Source of the DNA: Bradyrhizobium sp. Ghvi
Lineage (GTDB): Bacteria > Pseudomonadota > Alphaproteobacteria > Rhizobiales > Xanthobacteraceae
Reading direction: 5' to 3'
DNA: 64,000 nucleotides
Assembly (NCBI RefSeq): GCF_900115265.1
Contig: NZ_FOVU01000015.1
Coordinates: 1-64,000, forward strand
The notes under the pieces were generated by a model that had not been told where the DNA came from, ran no database searches, and saw nothing but the letters and a program-made list of their open reading frames with translations. The position numbers and the translations under genes were made by a program. Shown one piece after another: positions 44,400 through 51,707 of the stretch (position 1 is the first letter of the stretch; every line of letters starts with the position of its first letter).

Positions 44400-45101
44400 A
44401 TGCTCAACTCATCCATAAGGCGGCACAAATTGAAGAAAGTTCTCTTTGCTGGTGTTTTCATTTGCTTAGGCGTCGTCGAGGCGCTCGGCGCTCCCCTGGC
44501 ACTGCCGTCGACGCCTTATAGTTACACAGTTCTGGATCAGGACCTCGCGGCCGCACTGCAGGAACTCGGCAACAACCTAAATATCAGAGTCAATGTCAGC
44601 GCCGGGGTAAAGGGGCGGATTCGCGGGCGAATGCCCGATCTCCCACCGCGAGAGTTCCTCGAACGGTTGATCAATCTCTACAATCTTCAATGGTACTACG
44701 ATGGGCTGGTGCTCTACGTATCGGACGCGCATGAGGCGCAAAGCCGCCTTTTGGTCTTGAGTCCAATCAGCTTTGATGCGTTGAAGGCGGCACTCGATGC
44801 GCTCAACATCTCCGACGAGCGTTACATCGTGAGAGCCGTACCGGGAGATGGCCTCGTCTTCGCCTCAGGTCCACCCCGCTTTGTCGCGCTTGTGGAGCAA
44901 ACACTCAAAGGACTTGTGGCGGAGGCGCAGGCACAGCGAAACCCGAGCGGTAACGAAAAGCCACCGCACGAGTCGGTTTTGATGCTATTTCGGGGATCCT
45001 CCAGCGTGGTCGTTCGCCAAGGCCGCTCCAATGACGCTCCTTCGCCGGAGACATCACATCAAGAAGGCGTGGTCCACACACCCGATGCAACTAAGAGATG
45101 A
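44400..45101 (+). CDS. rhcC1: RhcC1/NolW, N-terminal part of the split T3SS secretin (SctC)
   Basis: A 233-residue exported protein with a signal peptide (residues 12-31, ending LGA). Secretin N0/N1-like domains follow (PYSYTVLDQDLAAALQELG at the start, then LPPREFLERLINLYNLQWYYDGLVLYV, and VAL-VEQTLKGL later). It lacks the pore-forming C-terminal secretin domain, which is encoded separately as rhcC2. This division is a known rhizobial trait. Divergent from nopB with 178 bases between starts. Confidence 0.92.
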   Translation: MLNSSIRRHKLKKVLFAGVFICLGVVEALGAPLALPSTPYSYTVLDQDLAAALQELGNNLNIRVNVSAGVKGRIRGRMPDLPPREFLERLINLYNLQWYYDGLVLYVSDAHEAQSRLLVLSPISFDALKAALDALNISDERYIVRAVPGDGLVFASGPPRFVALVEQTLKGLVAEAQAQRNPSGNEKPPHESVLMLFRGSSSVVVRQGRSNDAPSPETSHQEGVVHTPDATKR

Positions 45102-45146
45102 CAACAGATGGTTCAGGAAGAGATCCAATCCGTCTGTTTATGCCCT

Positions 45147-45178
45147 ATGTCAGTTTTTCGAAAGCTACTGCTGCGATT
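45147..45178 (+). promoter_or_regulatory. tts box, perfect core, with no intact gene behind it
   Basis: Reads GTCAGTTTTTCGAAAGCTA from 45149. The next gene-like signal is the 27-codon ORF at 45400. Confidence 0.85.
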
Positions 45179-45399
45179 GTCGGAGCGCGGATGTGTAGAT
45201 GGGATGCCGCAGGACTGCGCAATAAACGTCCAGGCCGGAGCCGGATGCGAACCACCTCCTGGCCAGCAGCATCGGCGGCCGTGCTTTGCCACTGTAGCGC
45301 CTCATGCGAGCTTTTGAACAACTCTACGAAATCCGTCATGCAAATGAGCTTCGTCGCATAAAGAATGAAGCCACTCCGTTGCTCAAAAGGAGGAACAGG

Positions 45400-45483
45400 A
45401 TGGACTTTAACGTGCTAAGCCCGGCGGACAACCGCCCAGCGCCCCATTTCGTCCTCGTCGCCGGCCCGTTCAAGGGAGTTTGA
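45400..45483 (+). pseudogene. 27-codon ORF with perfect ribosome site behind a tts box; likely truncated effector
   Basis: AAGGAGG at 45387-45393 precedes the ATG by 6 bases. The frame encodes MDFNVLSPADNRPAPHFVLV and stops at TGA 45481. A different frame stays open further on (REFERELMGWRNTRIQSEA and on to about 45600), so a frameshift near 45470 may have cut a longer gene. Either a very short peptide or the 5' remnant of a TtsI-controlled gene. Confidence 0.4.
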
Positions 45484-46229
45484 GCGTGAACTAATGGGAT
45501 GGCGAAATACCCGAATACAGTCAGAAGCTAATTTGGCAGGATTCGGAGGCAGATCATCGCGTGTCGAGCCATCAGCAAGCGCTCCAAATCCCAACAGCCG
45601 ATTACTCAACACCGCGCGGAGGCCCCGATTTCGGCAACGATCTTGTTGGCAAGTTCGAGATCCTTGCCTCGTGCGGGCCGGGTCAGCTTACGCTGGACCG
45701 TCTCAAGCGGAGCCCACGTTGAGCGCACGGGTTGCTCCGCCGGAAATTGTTCGCCATGGCGCACGGTCGTTCGCGCCAGGTACGAGTGTGTCTTCACTGC
45801 TCAAACTGCTGCGCCTGCTCAGATCGAAATGCTAAGAGGCCGCGATCTCACGCCGACGGCGCCTGCCCGATGACCCATTACAGAATGATCGTATCAGAGT
45901 GACTAGATAATCGAGAGAGTCCGACGGTATTGTACGGATCATCTTGCCCGGAGCAGATCGAAGCTCAGCTGCGCTTGGCATTCTTCATGTTATCATGCTT
46001 AGCCGCTTCGCGAGCCTTCGTTCGATCCGACAGTCAAAGGGCAGAGCCCAGCGAAGGGTCTGAGACGAATACCCCCTCTACTCGCCATTCCGCTGTGTGA
46101 GGCACTCCAGGATCGTGGTTGGCGCGGAGGTGAGCGATCGGGCATAACATGCAAGCCGATTTCGATCTCGAGACCCCATCACCGCCTTTCACACTGTCAT
46201 TTCGCGTGCGGTTGTGAAGCCTCTGGGCG
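45484..46229. other. Stretch between short ORF and nopX tts box
   Basis: Probably remnants. A minus-strand frame (45797-45606, 63 codons, GTG start, ending LANKIVAEIGASARC) looks partly coding, but I do not recognise it and the ribosome site is poor. Confidence 0.35.
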
Positions 46230-46261
46230 CCGTCAGCTTTTGGAAAGCTAATCGAACCTAC
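46230..46261 (+). promoter_or_regulatory. tts box of nopX
   Basis: Reads GTCAGCTTTTGGAAAGCTAA from 46232, close to the consensus. It lies 190 bases ahead of the nopX start. Confidence 0.88.
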
Positions 46262-46453
46262 TATACGGCGTGAATGTCTAGGGGCGATGTGCCTATAGAT
46301 TGTAGCGGAACTGAACGCTGGGGCGCACGGAGAAATCGGAAGCAAGTCGTAGGAGCCATCGAATCCGATCGACATTTCTTGCTCGTTGTTCGTCGCGTTT
46401 CTCAGTCTGCGCCACATGACCGGCTTGTGGTGCAATGTCAAATCAGAGGACGT

Positions 46454-48256
46454 ATGATGTCAGTCAACAACCTATCGCTAACCGCCAGCTCGTCTTTATC
46501 CGGGCTGACCCCCGGGTCCTCATCGGCGCGGGATCTTTCAAACTTCGAGGCGATGCTGGCTAGTTTCTCGTTGAAAGACAAGACCGATGACCGTTCCGCA
46601 CCGCAGGATCCGGGCGCTGCGGACTCAGCCAAGCAGCTGACGGAGGAACTCACGCAAGAGGTGCGGAACATCATCCCGCCGGAGATCAAGGCCGCACTGG
46701 ACGCATGTCAACAGGCCCCACAGCCATCCTCCCCGGAGTCGTCCTCCGCTGCGAGCGCCCCGACCATTGCAGAGGCACCCGTACAAAGCTCCAGGATCAC
46801 GTGGAACAGCGGCACGCTGACTGATCCCGAGCTGCAGATTGTGTCGGTGCTGAATCGACACAAAGACAAATGCCCGCTGGATTGGAAATCTCTTGGAGAT
46901 TTGGCCAACGATCCCTCCACACCGCCCGATCTAAAGGCGGCGATTGAGGCTCTGCAACAGGACCCAGAGCTCTTCTATGCGATCGGCTCGCAAGGTGACG
47001 GCCGCTGCGGCGGGAAAATCAAAGCAGCTGATCTCTCCGGCTTCTCCGATCACCACCCTCAGGTTGCTGCGTTTCAGGAGCAGCGGGCAAAGAGCTATAC
47101 GCAAAACTACATCCCTTCCGACGGCACCGGGAATGGCGAGCTATCGGTTATGACCGAGACCGATGCATTGCGCGAGCTCTATCGGTATTCCGACAACCTG
47201 CCTAAGAACCTGAGCCTTGCGGATTTCAAGCGGATCGTCGACGGCGAAGCGAAAACCGGAAAATGCCCGCCGCAAGTGCTCGCGGCCGCTCAATACTTCC
47301 TCGACCACCCGGATGAATGGAAGCAGTTGTATGGTGGCTCCATAGACAAGGTCCACAAAGAGGACTTCCTGCAGGTTGCTTCATCATCGATCAATCTCAC
47401 GCAAGCCGAGCTCGATACCCTCAATACGATCAGCAAGAACCAAAAGGCTTTCTTCGGGAAGGACGACCTGACCCGGGAAAAGCTGGTGAGTATGGTCGAT
47501 GACAAGAGCCTCGCGCCCGAGTTGCGAAAGGCGGCCTCCCAGCTGCTCGCCGATCCTGTGCTGTTCGGGCTGATGAACAACGCGATTACGGGCTACAAAA
47601 CCCACCACAAGTTCTTCGACTTCGGCGGGGGGCATACCGTTGATTCTGGCAACATCAGCAACAGCGACTTCAGTCAGTTCTTCAACAACATGTCAGGCGC
47701 GAACCGCACCGTTCAGCAGGTGAAGACGCATAGCGCCCGAACGCCTGCCGAGCAGGACGCTGTCGCGGACATGACGATGGGCGTGGCAGACCAGCCCGAC
47801 ATAAAGTCACCCAAAAAGAACGGTGGCGCCTTCATGCACGCGCTTAATGACGTGCTCAAGGTTGGCTCTAAGGTACTCGACTGGGCCGCAACAGCAGTTG
47901 GTGTACTTGGCTTCATTCCAGGCTTGGGTGAGTTGACTGACCTGGCGTCAATGGTGCTCGAAGCGGAGGCGCAAGCTGCGAATCTCCTTCATACTGCGAT
48001 CAGCGGCGGCAACATAAAGCAAGCGCTGGAAGAAGCCGGGCTGAGCCTTGCGGCACAGGCGGTGGGCTGCATCGCCGGACCTGAGGTCAAATTAGCAATG
48101 CGAGAAGGCTTGGTGAAGCAGGCAATTCAAGAAGCCGCGACGGCCGGCATCAACCTGCCCGTGTCGGTGGCCCAGTCCTATGCGGAGGATTATCTGAACA
48201 ACCTGAAGGCTCGCATCGAGTCCGATCGCTTGCAAGCTGCAGGCGCTTTCGCCTAG
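46454..48256 (+). CDS. nopX: NopX, T3SS translocon protein (HrpF family)
   Basis: A 600-residue secreted protein. The first ~45 residues are Ser-rich (ASSSLSGLTPGSSSARDLS). The middle contains HrpF-type repeated blocks such as LSRHKDKCPLDWKSLGDLANDPS-like and LADFKRIVDGEAKTGKCP. A hydrophobic C-terminal region (GVLGFIPGLGELTDLASMVL) may insert in the host membrane. NopX forms the translocon through which effectors enter the plant cell. ATG 46454 has AGAGGA just upstream; ATG 46457 is nearly equivalent, and the extension to 46274 is rejected. Driven by its own tts box. Confidence 0.93.
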   Translation: MMSVNNLSLTASSSLSGLTPGSSSARDLSNFEAMLASFSLKDKTDDRSAPQDPGAADSAKQLTEELTQEVRNIIPPEIKAALDACQQAPQPSSPESSSAASAPTIAEAPVQSSRITWNSGTLTDPELQIVSVLNRHKDKCPLDWKSLGDLANDPSTPPDLKAAIEALQQDPELFYAIGSQGDGRCGGKIKAADLSGFSDHHPQVAAFQEQRAKSYTQNYIPSDGTGNGELSVMTETDALRELYRYSDNLPKNLSLADFKRIVDGEAKTGKCPPQVLAAAQYFLDHPDEWKQLYGGSIDKVHKEDFLQVASSSINLTQAELDTLNTISKNQKAFFGKDDLTREKLVSMVDDKSLAPELRKAASQLLADPVLFGLMNNAITGYKTHHKFFDFGGGHTVDSGNISNSDFSQFFNNMSGANRTVQQVKTHSARTPAEQDAVADMTMGVADQPDIKSPKKNGGAFMHALNDVLKVGSKVLDWAATAVGVLGFIPGLGELTDLASMVLEAEAQAANLLHTAISGGNIKQALEEAGLSLAAQAVGCIAGPEVKLAMREGLVKQAIQEAATAGINLPVSVAQSYAEDYLNNLKARIESDRLQAAGAFA

Positions 48257-49027
48257 GCGGAGAAGCGCATCTTCTCAGGATCGCACTGGAAACGGAGCTT
48301 GCGCGGCCTCCGCGCGCTTGGACTTCTCTGCCGAGCAGTAGGTCGCGCAAGCTCTACCAGCATACTTGAGACCGCCACTCATCCGCGGACTCTCGTTCAG
48401 CTCTTCACTGCGCACACTATGTTGGCCGCACTCGATCACCCGCCCCCCTGTGAAGTTAGATCGACTGCATACGCCGCCTGTCAGGACCGTGACACTACGC
48501 GACAAACCGGCCATAGCCCCGGCCTGCCGATTGCGCACGGATCGAGAGCTCATTGGTCCCGAGCGGCCGAAGTGCTCTGTATCAAGTGGCGGCTCCTGCT
48601 CGGTCTCCGTAACAGTGGGGCGCGATCGACGGATCTGCTATGGGCCCGTGAGGACCGATGGGCCTTTCTGTGCCGCTGAATCGACCGTGACTCTGGCTTC
48701 CCGCCTCGCTCCCGACCAGGTCAAGCTCCGTGCCGCTTCCCTCACCGCAAGCAAATTGTCGAAAGAGCTCGGAGTTATCACAAGGAACGTGAGCCCGAGA
48801 TTGCATCACCTCGGCTCGAAGACGGTTCTATTAATGGTGGCTTTGATATTTTGCCTTTTGGAAGCTTTCGAAGCGACGAGCAACGTACTCACCCCACCAA
48901 GCCCAACAAGCAATTGTATATCTCAACCATCTGAGCTCCAGCTTTCCGCCGGCAACCTTTCAAATAGGGTCTGCTGGTGAAGACGTTTCATGACGATCCA
49001 CCATCGGCTTGTTGCGGTTTCTACGAC
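48257..49027. other. 770-bp stretch without a supportable gene
   Basis: Open frames up to 200 codons on the plus strand lack motifs. A small hairpin GAGAAG/CTTCTC lies about 48262-48278, right behind nopX. Confidence 0.4.
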
Positions 49028-49059
49028 TCGTCAGGTTGCCGAAAGCTAATACTTCCATA
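49028..49059 (+). promoter_or_regulatory. tts box of the nopC-nopA-rhcV operon
   Basis: Reads GTCAGGTTGCCGAAAGCTAA from 49030, strong match. It lies 54 bases upstream of the nopC ATG. Confidence 0.87.
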
Positions 49060-49113
49060 ATGGAGGTTGGAAACTGTCTCCCTTGGCAGATCTAATTGAC
49101 GTAGGAGAACCCG

Positions 49114-49398
49114 ATGCGCCTTACGAGCTCTAGCGCCGCTGGACACGTTGATGCTGACATCCATGCTGCTGGCGGCAAAAAGGAATCTCACAAGCCTGGC
49201 GAGCGTGACGATCATGGCCGATCGCCTGATGCAAACGTCCCCGTAAATGGCGGCGCATCCACTCCGGGCGGTAACTCGCATGAAGCCGCTATGCAGCAAG
49301 CATTCAACGTCGCTCTGGGAGCCATTGCTCTCCAGGTTGCGAATAGTTCAATGAGCGATTTCGACGATGTTATGGCCGAGACAGAGGAGGATTCCTGA
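49114..49398 (+). CDS. nopC: NopC, small secreted protein
   Basis: A 94-residue protein with a Ser/Gly/His-rich N-terminus and an acidic C-terminus (SMSDFDDVMAETEEDS). It is placed directly before nopA behind a tts box, as in NGR234/S. fredii (y4yP). NopC is exported by the T3SS and is reported as an effector in S. fredii. AGGAG sits 6 bases upstream of the ATG. Identified mainly by context and size. Confidence 0.75.
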   Translation: MRLTSSSAAGHVDADIHAAGGKKESHKPGERDDHGRSPDANVPVNGGASTPGGNSHEAAMQQAFNVALGAIALQVANSSMSDFDDVMAETEEDS

Positions 49399-49416
49399 CG
49401 TCGCATGTTGCGACGT
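49398..49416 (+). terminator. Hairpin between nopC and nopA
   Basis: ACGTCGCA and TGCGACGT form a perfect 8-bp stem with loop TGT, starting within the nopC stop codon. No T-run follows, so it is more likely an RNA-stabilising or processing hairpin than a full terminator. Confidence 0.5.
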
Positions 49417-49468
49417 TAGGAAATAGGAGCCGCAACTTGCGGCGAACTTGAACACACAGGAGAATAGT

Positions 49469-49702
49469 ATGGCTAACAATGTTGGTGCGTCTCATACCTC
49501 GACTGCAGGTGGGGCAGCCGGCACCGCTACTGCTGCAGTAACCTCCACGGCCGCTGAAGCTGCTGGAGAGGCGGCATTCCAACGGCAAATCGCCGCTCTC
49601 ACTGCGACCAGCACAAAGGCCGCTGAGAGGGACGTGGAAATTCGCGTCGTCTCGACCGAGCTCTCGACCGTCAAGAAAGCGGCCGATGAGCGGGTGCAGT
49701 AA
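49469..49702 (+). CDS. nopA: NopA, T3SS pilus/needle protein
   Basis: A 77-residue, Ala/Thr-rich helical protein (AAGTATAAVTSTAAEAAGEA), typical of NopA, the major subunit of rhizobial T3SS surface appendages (about 70 residues). It lacks a signal peptide. ATG 49469 is chosen with CAGGAGA 5 bases before; an upstream in-frame TTG at 49448 is rejected. Second gene behind the tts box. Confidence 0.85.
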   Translation: MANNVGASHTSTAGGAAGTATAAVTSTAAEAAGEAAFQRQIAALTATSTKAAERDVEIRVVSTELSTVKKAADERVQ

Positions 49703-49710
49703 GGGATGAG

Positions 49711-49733
49711 GTGGGGCGGCGTCGTCGCCCCAC
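49711..49733 (+). terminator. Attenuator-like hairpin behind nopA
   Basis: GTGGGGCG (49711-49718) and CGCCCCAC (49726-49733) form a perfect 8-bp GC-rich stem with a 7-base loop, followed by TTTCC. A second hairpin, CCGTACGG-TTTTG-CCGTACGG, lies at 49769-49789. Partial termination or mRNA protection here would give more NopA/NopC than downstream apparatus proteins. Confidence 0.6.
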
Positions 49734-49816
49734 TTTCCAGGCTGCTTAATCTGTGAAGTCGCAACGGGCCGTACGGTTTTGCCGTACGGTTCCGTTCGTT
49801 GTTCAGGAAACCGACC

Positions 49817-50695
49817 GTGGACGAACCGAATTGCCCGCATTTCGAAGTGTTGTCGGGCTGTTACTCAGGGCTGACAAGTAAATTGGGGGTCGGATCGTGT
49901 CTGATTGGCAGCAGCCTCGATGCCGACTTAATCTTCGTTGAACAAGGCCTCGAACCGCACCATCTTCGTGTCACCCCCCATTCCAATTCAATCCAGATCG
50001 AGGCCCTTGCGAGGGACGTTAGGATCGAGGGGCACGAGACTGTTTTACCGAACGAGTCCATTGTTGTCCCTCTTCCTGTCGTTTTGCATGCGGGGGCAAT
50101 GTCCATTCGCTGGACGATCGAGGACTACAAACAAGCTGGCTCCATCGACCGCCGGCGCATATCGCTCGCCTTTCTCGCTTTGGTCCTGATCAGTTCTGCC
50201 GCGGCTGGCGCATTCTCATCCACTTTTGCTCAGACCGACACCACTGTGGCGTCAAGTCCATCCCCTGCTGCACCCAAGCTGGCGCTCAGCACTCCTGATT
50301 CTCTGGCCACCGATGCAGCTGCCGAGCGGCTGCAAGAGGAGATTGACAGAGCGGGCCTTGTCGGCATCAAGGTCGGCTCTGGGGCGGGCGTTGTCACCGC
50401 CGACGGCACCGTTACGCCCGCCTCGCTCGCCACATGGCGAGACGTCCAGCAGCGGTTTGATCACGATAGCAATGGCGCTTATACGCTCGTCAATACGGTG
50501 GCTATCAAGGATGAGAAGACGCCTCCCGCAATCGGGGTTGAAGCAGTTTGGCGCGGGAGCGACCCCTATATTGTCATTGCTGGTCAAAAGTATTTCGTCG
50601 GCGCGCTCCTGAGCAATGGATGGACCGTCTACGGCATTGAGGAAGGGCGTGTTCTGCTGAGCCGGGATGGCCGGCTTGCCACTCTATCCTATTAG
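49817..50695 (+). CDS. sctD: SctD-type inner-ring protein (y4yQ)
   Basis: About 292 residues. The N-terminus has an FHA-like fold (LTSKLGVGSCLIGSSLDADL), a single transmembrane helix lies near residues 120-140 (SLAFLALVLISSAAAGAFSS), and a periplasmic C-terminal domain follows with VVTADGTVTPASLATWRDV. This layout fits YscD/HrpQ/y4yQ proteins of the T3SS inner-membrane ring. GTG 49817 has AGGAAA 6 bases ahead; a TTG at 49799 is the alternative. Confidence 0.8.
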   Translation: MDEPNCPHFEVLSGCYSGLTSKLGVGSCLIGSSLDADLIFVEQGLEPHHLRVTPHSNSIQIEALARDVRIEGHETVLPNESIVVPLPVVLHAGAMSIRWTIEDYKQAGSIDRRRISLAFLALVLISSAAAGAFSSTFAQTDTTVASSPSPAAPKLALSTPDSLATDAAAERLQEEIDRAGLVGIKVGSGAGVVTADGTVTPASLATWRDVQQRFDHDSNGAYTLVNTVAIKDEKTPPAIGVEAVWRGSDPYIVIAGQKYFVGALLSNGWTVYGIEEGRVLLSRDGRLATLSY

Positions 50696-50728
50696 CGTTT
50701 TAGGCCGCAGGTAAGGAAGCAAAGTGCC

Positions 50729-51268
50729 ATGACTAGGCTGCCCCCGAATCTCGTCGAGCCCGGCACCTCTTTTCAGGGGCCACACGTTGATCATCATGCA
50801 TCTGCCATTACGCCGGCCAATTCTCGAGCCAAGTCCATCGGGCTTGACCGGACGCGTGGCAATGATGACAAGAGCCACACCTCGATTTCTCGTCATAATG
50901 ACGTGCTGGATCGGTTGGTGGACGCCACGATCGAGAGCGCGCTCGAGCTCAGTTCGATCGCTGCAGTTTCGCGCATCAATTTCGACGCGGCGCGCGCCGC
51001 GCCACGTCAGATCGAGCCAGGCTCAGAACTCGCGTGGCTTAATGAGCCCAATCTCGCGCACAGTCTGCTCTCCTTCGTGACGCCGCGCTTACGTCATGCG
51101 CATGTTCTGCGTCCTGAGCAACACGGCCTTCTTCTGGAGCGTTTGGCTGATACGCTATCAGCCGCGCCGGAGGATTTGGTGCCACGTGAAGGGACCGCCC
51201 TTCTGCAACTGGAACTGCAACGTTTAATCCTGCTCCGGCAGAGTCACAACGGCTTGATCAAAGGCTAG
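50729..51268 (+). CDS. Possible SctX (YscX-like) export-gate substrate
   Basis: A 179-residue hydrophilic protein, unknown by itself. It precedes a small TPR-like protein and rhcV, the same order as yscX-yscY-yscV(lcrD) in Yersinia. The C-terminal part (LSFVTPRLRHAHVLRPEQHG, then ALLQLELQRLILLRQSHNG and ending LIKG) is helical and resembles, from memory, the end of YscX/PscX proteins. Most YscX proteins are ~120 residues, so the N-terminal 60 residues would be extra. Identification is tentative. The stop is 2 bases before the next gene, so the two are translationally coupled. Confidence 0.45.
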   Translation: MTRLPPNLVEPGTSFQGPHVDHHASAITPANSRAKSIGLDRTRGNDDKSHTSISRHNDVLDRLVDATIESALELSSIAAVSRINFDAARAAPRQIEPGSELAWLNEPNLAHSLLSFVTPRLRHAHVLRPEQHGLLLERLADTLSAAPEDLVPREGTALLQLELQRLILLRQSHNGLIKG

Positions 51269-51270
51269 CG

Positions 51271-51699
51271 ATGGTCGGGCCAGACAAAGTGCAACACTTC
51301 ACATCTACACAGCCGCCAATCGTTTCCGAAGCCGGCGCTGTCGACCTGATCTCCGGGCCGGAGCGAGATTTGCTCTGCGTGCTTTCTTATGTCTACCTTG
51401 CGTGCGGACAGAGCGCCAAGAGCCTGGCTCTGTTGCGGCTGGTCGCTCACGAACAGTCTCAAGACATCGGCCTGCTTCGCATCCTAGCCTACGCTCTCAT
51501 CTCGGAGCGTCGCGGTGACGAAGCACTGTCGGTATTGGACAGGCTTGACAAACTGGATGACGAGCCGTCTTCGTGTCTGCCCTTGATGCTGATGCGCAGC
51601 CACGCCCTGCGTCACGCTGGCCGCATGACCGAAGCGCAAGCCGTCTTCAAACGCTATGTTTTGTTGCGGGGCAGCACAGCTGCGATCAAACAACAATAA
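51271..51699 (+). CDS. Small TPR-like T3SS chaperone, possible SctY (YscY-like)
   Basis: A 142-residue protein with helical TPR-type patterns (LSYVYLACGQSAKSLALLRL, ILAYALISERRGDEALSVLD, SHALRHAGRMTEAQAVFKRY), the length range of YscY/YscG chaperones. It lies between the putative SctX gene and rhcV. YscY binds YscX and the export gate in Yersinia; the same role is inferred here. AAAGG lies 7 bases before the ATG. Confidence 0.55.
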   Translation: MVGPDKVQHFTSTQPPIVSEAGAVDLISGPERDLLCVLSYVYLACGQSAKSLALLRLVAHEQSQDIGLLRILAYALISERRGDEALSVLDRLDKLDDEPSSCLPLMLMRSHALRHAGRMTEAQAVFKRYVLLRGSTAAIKQQ

Positions 51700-51707
51700 G
51701 GCTTCTC

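Noticed and set aside
48366-48980. 204-codon plus-strand frame behind nopX
   Set aside because: No ribosome site or motif; several overlapping frames are equally open.
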